64,000 nt of DNA, from contig NC_081409.1 of NCBI RefSeq assembly GCF_030272615.1, forward strand, positions 877,433,594 to 877,497,593. Reading direction: 5' to 3'. This document shows positions 44,988 to 57,594 of the stretch, one piece after another. The notes under the pieces were generated by a model. It had not been told where the DNA came from, made no database searches, and saw only the letters and a program-made list of their open reading frames with translations. The position numbers were made by a program, and so were the translations under genes. The DNA comes from Cryptomeria japonica. Its lineage: Eukaryota > Streptophyta > Pinopsida > Cupressales > Cupressaceae. The stretch's first letter is position 1, and each line of letters begins with the position of its first letter.

Positions 44988-47900
44988 TTAACCTTTTTTG
45001 AAGTGATCAACCTTCACTCTAGAAAGGGGTTTGGTCAGAATGTCTGTAGTTTGATCTCCTGTACAAACATATTCCAGTTGGATTGCATTCCTATCTACCA
45101 TATCTCACACATAGTGGTATGGAATCTCAATATGTTTGGATCTATCATGAAATACTGGGTTTACTGAAAGTTTTATGCAACTCTGATTGTCACATTGTAT
45201 AACAATGGGTTTCATAGGTTCTCCAAACAATCCTACAAGCAACTTCCTGAGCCATACTGCCTCTTGGGAAGCCATAGAAACTGCAATGTATTCTACCTCG
45301 GTGGAACTTTGAGCTACAAAAGACTGCTTCTTGCTGATCCAAGATATCATAGCTGAACCTAGACTGAAGCAACACCCTGAAGTGATTTTCCTGTCTGTTA
45401 CACTTCCAGCCCAATCTAAATCTGTAAATCCATGTAAGTCTATCTCAACCTTCTTGTATTTGAGACCAAGGTTTAGAGTACCTTGTAGGTACCTCATAAT
45501 GTGCTTCATTGCAACTAGGTGTATCTCCTTTGGTTCACACATAAACTGACTTAGAGCATTGACTGCATAACAAATATCTGGTCTTGTATTTACCAGATAC
45601 ATTAGGGACCCAATCATCTGTCTGTATTGAGTAGAATTAGTGGGTTGTGACTCTGCTGCTGCTTCTTTAAGTTTATGTAAGTTGGTTTCCATAGGAGAGG
45701 TCATGGGTCTACAATTTAGCATTCTGAATCTCTTCAAAATATCCAAAGTGTACTTTCCTTGGTTTAGTATGATGTTGTCAGAATTCTGCCATACTTCTAA
45801 TCCTAGGAAGTAATGAAGGAATCCTAAGTCCTTCATATCAAATTCTTTAGATAGATCATTCTTGCATTGTTTTATAAGTTGATCACTTCCTGTGATTAAT
45901 AAGTCATCAACATATAAGATCAATATTAGCATATCATCTCCATTTCTTTTGTAAGATAGATTAGGGTCTACATCATTTTTTGAAAAACCTAATCCTGAGA
46001 GATAGGTGTCTATTCTTTCATACCATGCTCTGGGAGCCTGTTTGAGCCCATAGAGAGCTTTCTTGAGTCTACACACATGAGACTCTATGTCATGAATTTC
46101 AAAGCCTTCAGGTTACTCTAGGTAGACTTCTTCTAAGATCTCCCCATTTAGGAAAGCTATCTTAACATCCATTTGGTGTACCTTCCATCCCTTTGTTCCT
46201 GCAATGGCTAATACAACTCTTACTGAGGTATACCTGGCAACTGGTGCAAAGGTTTCTTCATAATCTATTCCTTCCCTTTGTGAGAAGCCTCTAGCTACAA
46301 ATCTGGCCTTGTGTTTTTCAATACTGCCGTCTGCAACATGTTTGATTTTGAACAACCATTTAGATGAAACCACAAATTTCTTGGTTGGTCTAGGAACAAT
46401 CTCCCAAACATCGTTCTTCATAATGGATTGATACTCTTCAGACATGGCATCTGATACATTGCTTGGTTCAACTTTAGAGAGGTCATTCATAAGGGCAACA
46501 TAGCTAGAAAATTTATTAAGCCTTTTGCTTTCTCTGAAGGTTCCTAAGGGAGCAGAAAACTTCTAAGCTTCTTCTACAGTTTTGGTGGCCCATAGTGGTC
46601 TTTTCTTGAGGTTTTCTCTAGGTGGACTTAAAGTATCACTCATAGTTTTTTCAGGATTCTCCCTCTGAAGCTCAGGAGTAGGATCTCTATCTAAGCCGGG
46701 GTTAGGAATATGGAATTCAGGATCTAGAGAGCTTTGGGCTCTTTTGAAGGCTAAGTTTTCCTCAAATATCACATCCCTACTTAGTTCAATGTTCTTTTGG
46801 CCAGGTATATATATTCTGTAGGCTTTGGAGGTTTCACTGTATCCTACAAAGATTCCTCTCTTTCCAGAGGGTTGTAATTTTAATCTCTTCTCCTTAGGTA
46901 CATGAATATACACTGGACATCCAAAAATCCTAAGGTGGCTTATATCTGGTTTTGATTTTGTAAAGACTTCTTCAGGGGTCTTGTCTTCAAGATGAGAGTG
47001 AGGACATCTATTTTGAATGTATACTGCAGTGCTGGTTGCTTCTACCAAAAGATTGATATTTAGATTCTGATCAAGAATCATAGCTTTGGCAGCTTCAACG
47101 ATTGTCCTATTTTTCCTTTCTGCTATCCCATTTTGTTGAGGGTTGTAAGGTATTGTTAACTCCCTCTTAATCCCTGAATTTTTACAAAACTCTTTAAATA
47201 ATTTTGATGTGTATTCCCCCCATTATCTGCTCTAAGGGTTTTAATTTTGTTTCCTGAGTAGTTTTCTGTCAATGATTTGAATTCTTTAAACCTATTAAGG
47301 ATCTCTTCTGATTCTTTGCATTTCAGAAAGTAGATCCAGGTTTTCCTAGAGTAGTCATCGACAAATATCACATAATACAAAAAACCCCCCAATGAATTTA
47401 CAGACATAGGTCCACATACATCAAAATGAATTAACTCTAAGACTTCACTTGTTTTCCTAGTACTACTCTGAAAAGCACCCTTAGTATTTTTGCCTAGGGC
47501 ACATCCTGTGCATGCCCCTGAATGATATTACTTTAGCTTAGGTAGACCTATGACAAGGTCTCCCATTGATGATAAAGCTCAAAAATTTAGGTGGCCTAGT
47601 CTTCTATGCCAGATTTCATTGGCATCTGTAGTTTCATGAATTAGGGCTAAATTGGGCTCTATGCATATATCATATAAGTAGCCTTATCTTTGACCAATTA
47701 TACTAGCTTTCTTGATAGATGAGTTCTTTGGCCAAGCCAACACTTTGTTGTCCATGAATGTCACTCTATATCCATTATCCTCTAGTGCTGATATTGAGAC
47801 AAGATTCCTCTTAATGCCTAGAACATATAGTAATCCTTCAAGTTGTAAAGATACACTTGACTTCAGTTTGATGGTGCAGTTTCCAACTCCTTTGACAGGG

Positions 47901-48883
47901 TGTGTGGAGTCATCTCCGATGGTTACCTCTTCATCATTTCCCTCTCTCATAAAGTCTAGTACTTCTCTGAATCCTGTGATGTGTCTGGATGAGCCACTAT
48001 CAATTACCCAGGAGTTCACTTTGTTTGATGTTTGATGTGTGAGTGCTGAATAGAGCACATACTTTTCGGAGTCCTCTTCCCTTTTCGATTTTCCTGATTT
48101 GGCAAATGTGGCTTGTTTAGCTCTTTCTGGACATTTGGCAACATAGTGCCCAAATTTGTTACATCTGTAACACTGAATTTGAGAGAGGTCCTTTTTGAAA
48201 GAGTTCTTGCCATGACGACTCTTTCTCTTCCTAAATTGCTTCTTCTTGCCCTTTCTATCTGAGTTCGTAGTTAGAACTTGAAGATCTTCATCTATATTCT
48301 TTTGTTTGATTCCTTTCTTATTTTTCCTTGATTCCTCTTGGAGACAGTCAGCCTTTAGTCTATCGAATTTTGGAAAGTTGTCCCTTGCACTGATGCCTTG
48401 GATGAACGTTTCCCAGATACTAGGTAACCCATCTAAAGCAATGAGGGTTAATTCTTTGCTTTGGATCTCATATCCAAGGGTTGCTAGTTCATCTTTTAAG
48501 TTTGATATCCGCATGAAGTAGGCATTGACTGATTCTCCTTTCATCATGGTTATATGATTTATCTCTCTTTTTAGAGCCAAGGTTCTACTAGCATTGGATA
48601 TCTCAAAAGCGTCTTCAAGTGCTTTGAACATGTTGAAGGCTGATTCGTGTTTCTTTATAATGGGCATAATATTTTTCCTTACCCCACCAACTATTATTTT
48701 GATAGCTTTATCATTTCCTTCTCTCCAAATTGCTTGATCAGGTTCATTCTCAGGTTCTTTGGATTCAGTCTTTACGAATGATTCAACTTTGTTATCTTTT
48801 AGTATCATTTGAATTCTGAATTTCCATGCGGAGAAATTGTCACTTCTTGCAAGTCTATCTTCAAATCTGATAGCGCTGGCCAT
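44988..48883 (-). pseudogene. Copia gag-pol polyprotein, six stops and one frameshift
   Basis: Starts MASAIRFEDRLARSDNFSAW and would span 1299 codons with one lost base counted. In order: gag; zinc knuckle CYRCNKFGHYVAKC; protease WVIDSGSSRHITG; pre-integrase HRRLGHLNF and CTGCALGKN; integrase with VDDYSRKTW, RADNGG and [12 protein letters not shown] with SKWLFKIKHVADGSIEKHKA, KARFVARGFSQREGIDYEET and YVDDLLITG; RNase H with DLDWAGSVTDRK and SSTEVEYIA; and ILTKPLSRVKV at the end. Stops are TAA 47686, TGA 47581, TAA 47530, TAG 46565, TAA 46115 and TGA 45107. One G is missing from a G-run at about 47216-47221. The terminal stop is TAA 44990-44988. Catalytic motifs are intact, so inactivation looks recent. 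Confidence 0.95.
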
Positions 48884-48963
48884 TGATAGGATTGTGATGT
48901 TGAATATATACTTGATTTGAATTTTACGTAAAATTGAACAGCCTCAGGTTCGATTTAACTACA

Positions 48964-48975
48964 GCTCTGATACCA
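48964..48975 (-). other. Primer-binding site (initiator tRNA-Met) of the copia element
   Basis: The minus strand reads TGGTATCAGAGC directly after the 5' LTR. The LTR's last CA has become GA in this copy. Confidence 0.92.
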
Positions 48976-49770
48976 TCTAAATGATGTTCAATTTACATTC
49001 AATATGCAAGTTATATTCTAGTATCTAATTTGGTATTATTACTTTCTTATTATATATATCTAACTATCTTCTTGCTTGTGGCAGATGAGAGGAACATTTA
49101 ATATTTTCTATATCCTATCTCAAGAATGCCACTTACTATAAGTATATGACAAATGAGGCACAGTCAAGCAATGCCTTGATCGGTCGTGACCGATCAAGAC
49201 ATTACTTGATCGTGCCTTTTTGTTTATACTAACAAATAGCATGTTACGTAAATCCAATCAGTGTGGAGTATGACTGAAGATTATCGATGTTTACCAAGCA
49301 CTAACACCCGATAGTGTATCGGTGACTGTCAATGCTAATAGTCGATAGTTATCGGTGTGTTAGCCTTGACAACCGATAACTATCGATGTAGACTAACACA
49401 CCAATAACTATCAGTGACTAACATAATACCACCCGATATGCATTCCGATATATATTACATGCACCTTGATATAATATGCAACCCGATCTAATATAATATG
49501 CAATCTGATAATATATTAATTGGTGTCATCATTATTAAGTTTAATCGATATTCATCTAAATACAAGATTCATTAGATAGATGAACATGAGGAAGATACAT
49601 AGTATGATTAATCAATAGTTTGTCCATATGCAAATATAGAATGGCTATCAAGGATGAATTAATTGCTTGATGGTTTTATCATAATTATCGATATGATAAA
49701 TGATTGAATGAGAGACTTCATTTATCTCTCATTCAATCATTTATCTTACCAAAGCTCTTATGCATTAACA
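48976..49770 (-). mobile_element. 5' LTR of the copia element
   Basis: 795 bp, same length as the 3' LTR. The palindrome at 49175-49198 carries one change relative to the other LTR (CGGTCGTGACC). Outer edge TGTTAATGC on minus. Confidence 0.95.
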
Positions 49771-49775
49771 GACTA

Positions 49776-50840
49776 AGATATCTCATCTTGAGAAAGTAGT
49801 GCAACAAACTTCGATTAGTCATGAATACTTGTCATGGATTATAGTTTCCACTATTACAATGGTGGATGAGGAATTATCTGTGATTAATAGATCATCAAGA
49901 TAGAGATCTATGACCGAGTCATCATGCTAAAACATGTAAACATTTGGATTTGAATGGCAAGAAAGAACCTAAGTGTGAGAAGGAAGGAATTAATCTTCAC
50001 ATACCAAGACCAAGGGGTTTGTTTTAGGCCCTAGATACTCTTTTGGAGTTTGCAAAGCAAAGAAGAATCCTATACAAAGCTATGGCTGTTCCATGTATAT
50101 GTCCTCCTCAAGGTATTGATAAAGAAAAACACTCTACACATCTATTTAGTGAAAATATTCCATTGATTTGTTGTAGTGATAACAAGTGTGAGTTGGATGA
50201 ATTTTATCTTTGCTAAGTTACCAAGATCTTAGAGTAGTCAACACTAGAAACTTAGAAAAATACTCTTTGCAACTCTCTATCTATGCTTATCCAATGATTC
50301 ACTTGTTATATATTTTGTTCGATAGTCCACTTACATTGAACAAATTTTCTTCTTTGGGAAGAGGGATAAGATCTCAACTGTGGTTCTTGATCAAGAAACT
50401 ATACTCCTACATAGATGTATTCCACTTTAGGATACCAAAAACCCCTTGAAAAGACTGTGTCAGAAGTAATAGCAATGAAGACATGTGGAGACCTTTGAAA
50501 TTGTGAACATGTTTGCTTAGTTTTTAATGGATCCCCTCAACCCTATCACTTGCAACTTGTAGTGTTTGTCAAACCAAAAGTATGCTTGAAAGCAAATAAT
50601 TTGGAAGAAAATCATCAACCTCTGAATGATGTCTAGGAGAGTAAGGAGGTGAATCTTCCTCATTAATCTCAACATTTGAATTGGAGCAAGAATCATCATC
50701 AGAAATTTGCTTGTGTGGGATTTGAATCCTCAAAATATGTGTTATCGAGTCCCAAGTGACTCTATTGTCAAGGGAGGATGTGGAAAAGGAACATGATTGG
50801 AGCTTCAAAAGCCCTCTAAAAAAGAACACGTGTTAATGAA
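49776..50840 (-). pseudogene. Older copia relic, RT part, split by the younger copia element
   Basis: The minus strand carries EEYSFLIKNHS and DLIPLPKEENLF (50410-50330), YMEQP (50100-50085), GLKQTPWSW (about 50020), and the RT catalytic motif LYLDDLLIT with YLDD at 49902-49891. Multiple frameshifts and stops. To the right, 50829-50569 may be the linker before RT (acidic, Ser-rich). The RNase H end lies at 43633-42400, beyond the inserted element. Confidence 0.75.
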
Positions 50841-52605
50841 TAACTTGTTTGTATTCTAGTGGAACAACTAATAACCCTTAATACCATTTGGATACCTTAC
50901 AAATATGCAAGGCATGCTTTGTGGATTTGTGGTCTTACATTTCACTAATACATTAGGTCTAGAATTCCGACAGAGAAGGTATATTGTGACCAAATTTGAT
51001 TTTTTTTGAAAAAAACCCTGAATTCGTCAGAATTTTGATAGTAATTTCACATTTGGTTTTGAGGGAGAAGGCATTAGCAATGAAATTTGTCTTTTTTCAA
51101 AAAAGTGCTCGCGTTCGTCGAAATTTTGATGACAACGGGCATTACTTAAAAAACAAAACAAAAGAGGGCAAGTGATTTGTGCATTCAATCCTGCACAGGC
51201 TTCCGTGTTGACCTCAACCCCTAGCAAGATCAAATGACACACTCACCGTTCGAGGTAATTTCACACACTCACCATTCGAGGAAAAATCTTCACCTTCATT
51301 TTGGATTTGCATAATATGAGGAATTGCTGAATCTTCACCTTCATTCATTGAATCTTTGGATTTGCATAATATTTGCATGAGGAATTTCAGATTTGCATAA
51401 TATTTGCATAATATGAGGAATTGCTTGGGTAGAATCTTCACTATTCGAGGTAGCTGAATCTTCACCTTCATTCATTGATTTGCATATATGAGGAATTGCT
51501 TGCGTCCCACCCATTGCTTGAGCTATCCACTACATTTCACAACTACTTGTGCTTTGGCGTTCCTAGGTCAACATCATTGAAAGTGTTTTAATATTGCCCC
51601 CATGCCTTGGTTGTCGATGTTCAGTCTTCCCCTTTTGCCACCATGAATTCTATATGGCTCGAAGGGCAATTGACCTCTCTTTTTCTTTTCTCTCTCTCCC
51701 ACCCTGCCCCTACCATGGCACTAGGACATATATCCACTTTTCGTTCCCCCTCATCTTGTGATCCTTTTCCTTCTCTCTATTGCTTGGTTTCCTTGTATTG
51801 GTACACCATGATAGGGGAAAGAGGTTACAATAGGTTGCCCTAGAAGCCATATCCTCTAGGCCCAAGGGTAGTACGCTTTGTAACCCCTTGCCCACACACA
51901 ACCATCTAGTCCCCTTATAGAGGTGGCATACCTAGAGGAATGCCCCATCACTGTACCACTCTTGCAAGCCTACTTCCCTTCTACCATGGTTGGAAGTACT
52001 CAAAAAGTATGAAAGATTCTAGTATCAGACATATACTTAGCATAAAATAAATAAGTTGCAAAATTTCACAAATTAAATGCAATTTAATGGATATTGTGGA
52101 TATAATCATAATAACAATGTATTTCTCAATCATTAGTGTGTAGAAGTATATTCATTAATCCAACATCCATTCTATTATATACAAAGGAATTCATACCAAA
52201 TAGTATTAATTAATCAATATGTTTTATATTCAGTGCCTTATCAAGTATTAAGTGCTTGGTTTGATGATCTTCTAACTGTTGGAGGTGCACTACTTATATC
52301 TCTTCATTATGTGTAGAAGTGGTGACCACTCAATAAGGGGCGACTGTTGGAGTGGTGGCATCCCCTCCTAAACTGTGATGTCTCCTCCTAACAACTGGCA
52401 TGCCTCTTCATATTATTACACACCCTTAATATGTTATCACTCTTAAATATTCACCATCGCTAGAGATTAATGGTGAGGGTTGATCTTTATTGTCTTTAAT
52501 CGATATAAGATTGACTATAATAAATCAATGATTTCCTCCATGAAATTGTGAAGTCTTATCGTGTAAGACAATTTCATCATTTGGGCCTTTTGTGAAGAAA
52601 TATTA
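50841..52605. other. Unassigned sequence with local short repeats
   Basis: At 51255-51490 the words GAATCTTCACCTTCATTCATTG and TTTGCATAATATGAGGAATTG-like recur irregularly, a local expansion. ORFs at 51607-51901 overlap on both strands and show no domain. No gene recognised. Confidence 0.4.
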
Positions 52606-52690
52606 GTTGTTCAAATCGGGGGCATCACAGTCCTTCCCTCCCAAATTTGCTTGTCCTCAAGCAACTTTAGGTTTATATGATCAAATATAT
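52606..52690 (-). pseudogene. Ty3/gypsy pol C-terminal tail fragment
   Basis: The minus strand reads LKLLEDKQIWEGRTVMPPI, a tail I associate with the C-terminal end of some gypsy pol polyproteins. It is too short to place further. Confidence 0.4.
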
Positions 52691-53179
52691 CAGCCCCCTC
52701 CCAAGGTTTGTAATATTAAGACAAGTTTTCTCTCATCAATTGTAATCATGAGACAAAATAAGGGCAAACTTTCCATATATTGTCTAGAAGCATGCCACAC
52801 ATCTATGACCTTAAACATAATGTTCTCTTATGAATAAATTCTTGTTTCTTTTTATTCTCTTAGTTGTTAAGCATCATTCTTGAAAATACATTGAGCATGA
52901 ACCAAGTATGAAGTATACACATGCCAATATATGTACTATTATTAGATCCTTCTTATTTAGTAGAATGTATTCACTCTTTACTTAACGATGAAATCTTGAG
53001 GTTCTATGAAGAGGTTTCTTCTGTCATTTTTATGAGGGTGTTGTGATTATTGGATTGGTTCCTCCACAAAACTCTATTTGTTAATTGTCCCCTCTTCATT
53101 TGATGGGATTCTCTTATGGTCTCCTTCACCATATCTTTTTTTTTCACTTAGGTTTCTTGTTGCTTCTTGATTGGATATT

Positions 53180-53999
53180 GCCTCTATTTTTCGTAGTTGG
53201 CCTCCACATATATGTCCTAGTTGCCATTTTCTTTACATTTATAACACAAGTTCTTTCTTTAAATATTCCTTGCATTACATTTATGCCTGGGTGCCCTTGG
53301 ATATTTGCACATAAAAACACATCTTTCCCTCTTGTGTTTCATCTTGTTTACAAGTGTGTCCTCTTTCCCATTTCTTCCTGCAATCAAAAGATAGGCCTTT
53401 CTTCCTTAGTTCTTCTCATTTGTCATGAGAGAGTTTCATATTATTGTGCTTCTCCTTCTCGTAGAAGTGCTTATCTCTTGATGTCATTTTCTTAGAGTGA
53501 TCCTTTTACTTTTCTTGGGTGGAATCCATTAGAGTGGCTTTAAGGATTGTCTCTTAGAGTGTAGTTGGATCCAAGGCACTTACTAGACCTCAAGTGACAT
53601 CAAATAGTCCTTTTATAAATAGGAAAGCGAGTCTCTCCTCAACTATTCTAGAAACCATAACAAGTAACCTTTGGAATTTCCTAATGTAGTCTTCAAGGCT
53701 TCCCTTTTGCCTTATTCTTTAGTTCTTTGAATTTTTTTTGGGGAAGAGTTTGGTCAAATCTTTCAACGAGTCTTTTCTATAAGGCATTATAGATCTTTAT
53801 ACCTTTCGTGCTCTTGAGAAATTAGGCCATGATGTCACCAATCATGTGCCTCCCCTTCTAGATATAGTATGGTGAATGTAATGGCAACTTTCTCTCTCAT
53901 GGGGCAAAGAGTTAGGTATGTCTCTAGTTTTTGTAACTATGCATGAGCAATAATTCTTGCCGATCCATCAAAGTTCCAGATGAATGATTTTTCCTTTTT
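53180..53999 (-). pseudogene. Ty3/gypsy gag relic
   Basis: Across frames the minus strand reads FDGSARIIAHA, LQKLETYLTLCPMREKVAIT, FTILYLEGEAHDW and HHGLISQEHERY, the retrotransposon gag core. A decayed zinc motif (LCANIQGHPGINVMQ) comes later. Stops and shifts throughout. Integrase and RT do not follow, so this is an internally deleted element. Plus ORF 53085-53495 is a shadow of it. Confidence 0.7.
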
Positions 54000-56109
54000 A
54001 TTTTGTATATCTTAGTTAGGTTGGTTATTTTTCGAATATATTTTGAATTGTATGTCTATTACGAAAGATAATATCAAAATATGATTTGGTACATAGTTAG
54101 TGACCAAGTTGGTCACTCATTTACAACACAACTAGTAATCCTTCCAAAAAAAATAATTACATCATAGAGAGCCACATGAAAAAATTCAAACCATGATAAT
54201 ATATATTGTAGTGACTAGTTCATGAGTTTCCATGAGCCATAAAACATAAAATATTGTCAAGGCACAAATAATTTTCAAGTCCAAAACTAGATTAAACATC
54301 AAATTGGGTTACACATCTTAATCTTCTTCATTTTCTTCTTGTTGATCTTTCTGGTTCTTTTCTTCCTCTTCAACATCTCCCTCTTCATTAACCTTCTTCT
54401 TGGCCCTGTCTTTATCCACCTTCTTTGGCTTTGTTCAGCTAGCCTGATAGTAGTCAAATGACTATCCCAGTGAGGGGGAAATTCTTTCCTAGCTAGTTGT
54501 ATCATAGTTCTAATGTATAATTTCAAGGTCCCTGACTGCTTCATCCCTTCTCTTTTCATATCGATGTTCCTTGCACTACTTGTTTTTAAAATCAATTGTA
54601 CTCTTCCTAGAATTTCTTGTCAATCTATCTTAAATCCCGTGGCCAAAAGTTTGCTTCTTGTACATCTTCCTAATTAATTGGAGTCCCTTCTTCAATCACA
54701 TTCATGAACCTTTCAGCTAGTAGCTTTAATGTGAAAGCTATTTGTTCCACAATTAAGATCAAAGTGAGTCTACATATAAACTAAGTAAGAACCCTCTCTT
54801 TTCTTTGGTATACATGCTCATTCCTTCATTTCCATAGTAACCAATGGATGTTAGTAGACAACAAAAGCCAAAACACATTAGAAACCTTATCCATGCCCGA
54901 AACAAAGCCCAAAAGAGTTTTAGACCAACAAGATTTAGTATTAGCCTTAGACCACATTTTTCTTATCCAATATTGCTAACATTCTAAAAGATGCTTTGTG
55001 TATGAGTAAGGATATTATGCAAACCTTTAGCTATAATCATGAGAAGAGGGATCCCATCAGCCCACTTAATTTTAGCGATGAAGTCACTTTCATTAACATT
55101 CTTGATAGGTTGTTTACTAAATTGAATATATTTAGTCAATGTAGATTAAGTTCTTTTACTCATAATACTCAAATTGAATTCTTCCTGAAGTAGTTCCCAA
55201 GTTTTTAATTGACCATTTATGAACAATTTTTCTGTATCAATCACTCCAAGAGAAATAATTCCTTGGCAATGAATATTTGGACTTACAACAATTAGAGAAA
55301 CCTATAAAATATAAAATAAATGAATAAAAGACAAATAGACAAATACATGAAAGACACAATTTACCTTGTCTTTTACCTTCTCATCTCATAGATTGAGTGG
55401 AATTAGAGGTATCCTTCTGCACTTGATTTTTTCCTTTAGTGTTGTGTAGTTGGGAGGAATGTGGTTGTAGAAACAAGTAGCATGATATTGAGATTATGAT
55501 AGATTGGATAAAAAACAAACAACATGTAGGTAGAATAAGTATGTATAGATAAAAAATCTGAAACCATACACAACGAAGAATGAGCTAACCGGTTAAAGGA
55601 TCAACCTTTTGCAGGTAGCATTGATGAGTTTCCAGTTCTCATTAGAAGATAGAGTAGGAGAGACCATTGTCAAACTATTTTTGTAGTTATCAACCACACA
55701 CCCTCTAACAGTGAGGTAGTTCCAGATAGTTAAATCTTTCATGTTTTATGTTAATGTCTTTAGATGGAAAACCATCTTCCTTTTGTACTATTTTTTTGTC
55801 TATTGTGTTTCCTTGCACATTTACAAATGTGCGTGAGAGTCATATTGAACCAGTTCTAGGGAGGTATCTAGCAGAGGAAGCTTCATAACATTAGAGTTTG
55901 TGTTAATATGTTCCAAACATAAATGTAAATAAAAAATTAACAAATATACCTCAATTTTGAAATGCTTGGCATGAAGTTCCACACAAGCCTTAATGTTTCT
56001 AGAACATGTTAGTGTATGCTTTCATCATGGAATAACATAATGTAGTTGATCATAACTGATGTAACAAAGTTGTATCTTTGAATGCCTTGTCCCTTGATTA
56101 TAGATCTAT
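54000..56109. other. Unassigned sequence
   Basis: A Lys/Arg-rich minus frame (54595-54299, ending LKRKKRTRKINKKKMKK) may be a gag relic, but no domain is clear. The remainder shows no gene or repeat that I can name. Confidence 0.35.
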
Positions 56110-57470
56110 GCTCAATTGATTTGAATTGCTTGATTGGAAAATTGGGGTCAAACAAGGGTGTCCTATCTCAAACCCTCTATAACATCTACATTGACAAGTT
56201 GGTGGAGCTTCTTTGACTACATACTCATATGCCTTCACTAGTATTTCAAATATATATGATAGATTGAATGTAAAGCATTTTCTAAAAGACCCCTGATATT
56301 CTTAAGGCATTCAAACTTTAGATTCATTTTTCAACTTATATCTATCTAATAACATTCTTGTTAATTATAAAAAAATAATTACCAATAATCTTATTTTCAT
56401 ATATTACATACAGTAAGATCAAATAATTACAAATCTATCTCACCTAATAAGAAATGAGCACAAATCCAAAAGAAAGGGTGCTTCATAGTCTCACATAATA
56501 TGAGTAGTATTCTAATCACAAAGAATTAGAAACAATCTCTAAGTGAAGAAGACGACCATTCTAATCCTTAATGTAAGAAGGGCTTTCCATACCATGTCAA
56601 ATTGTGGGTTATAAATGACATTAAACAACCTTTAGATACATGCATCTCGTGTGTGATCTTGACGTCTATCACAAGTTTCATTGAAACCAAGGAAAACAAT
56701 AGATTTTTTCATCTTGATCTTGATGTTAGTTGAATGATTTTCTTTTGTGGGCTACTTGCAGAGCAAATCCCTATCCCTTTTCTGGAAAATAGTATTTGTG
56801 TTATGTTTTCAAGATTTACTTAAGAATAGTATTGTCACAATAGTCCTCCTTTTGTCTGAATGCTTCCTATTGGCTTTAAGTCACAGTTGCCCTGCATACT
56901 TTCCTTTCTCTCTCACTCATGCTTACTATAAGTAGGTAATGAGAATCAAGTAGTGTATCATTTACTTAGTATGTAAACTATTTTAACTACGTGTCATTTG
57001 ACAACCATGGCCTATACTTATAGAAAAAGTAAATGTTGTTGCAGGTTCAAGAAGTACACCATTAAAACATAATTTTTTCATACCAAGTTGCAGAATATAG
57101 GTGGCATTCGAGGGAGGTCAGATTCCCCACAAACTTCTATATAACTACTGGTCTTTGTAATGTTTACAACATAACAATTTGCATTAGCCATGGCTTTCAA
57201 ATATCCAAGCTAATTAGAAACTTTTATGCTTAGATCTGTTTGAAATGAGAACATAGTTTCTCATTCTGAAGGTAGTTTAATGCCTTCACTATTGGGTGCC
57301 AGATGAGTTTTCTTTTCATACTTCTCTTTCTATTTTTAGCTCTTTGTTGTATGCCTTCACTATTACATGAGGGGTTATTGCTAATCTACTTGTTGATGAT
57401 ATTGTTCTTCTCTCTCATTCTGCCAAAGGGTTGCAACATTACTTTCTTTTTCACTCATCTCTTCATTGGT
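56110..57470 (+). pseudogene. LINE-type reverse transcriptase fragments
   Basis: At 56127-56240, IGVKQGCPISNPL followed after a one-base shift by YNIYIDKLVELL matches the non-LTR RT block G-V-R-Q-G-C-P-L-S...LFN-Y-I-D. At 57372-57440, LLVDDIVLLSHSAKGLQH matches the LINE catalytic block (YADDIVLLS), with V in place of A. The sequence between is decayed. Both pieces are on plus and in the right order. Confidence 0.65.
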
Positions 57471-57594
57471 ACTTTATAGTTGTACATGCCATCATCGATC
57501 TCTTTTGCCAACCCCTACCTTCAAACCACATTCTTGTCATTTTTTATTACCCCTCTGAACCTACCACCCTTGGAATTATGAATACCATTAATGA

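Larger units (their letters stand above)
43639..49770 (-). mobile_element. Nearly complete Ty1/copia element (6.1 kb)
   Basis: Two 795-bp LTRs (43639-44433 and 48976-49770), a primer-binding site (48975-48964), one gag-pol frame (48883-44988) and a polypurine tract (44442-44434, AAGAGGGAG on minus) are all in order. The target duplication is GGCTA on the left (43634-43638) and GACTA on the right (49771-49775), differing by one base. The flanks join into an older copia relic. The LTRs differ at about 19 or 20 sites (near 2.4 percent). Confidence 0.95.

Noticed and set aside
53085-53495. 136-aa plus ORF rich in Phe and Leu that looks like a membrane protein
   Set aside because: The opposite strand carries a recognisable gypsy gag. 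The plus ORF is its shadow.
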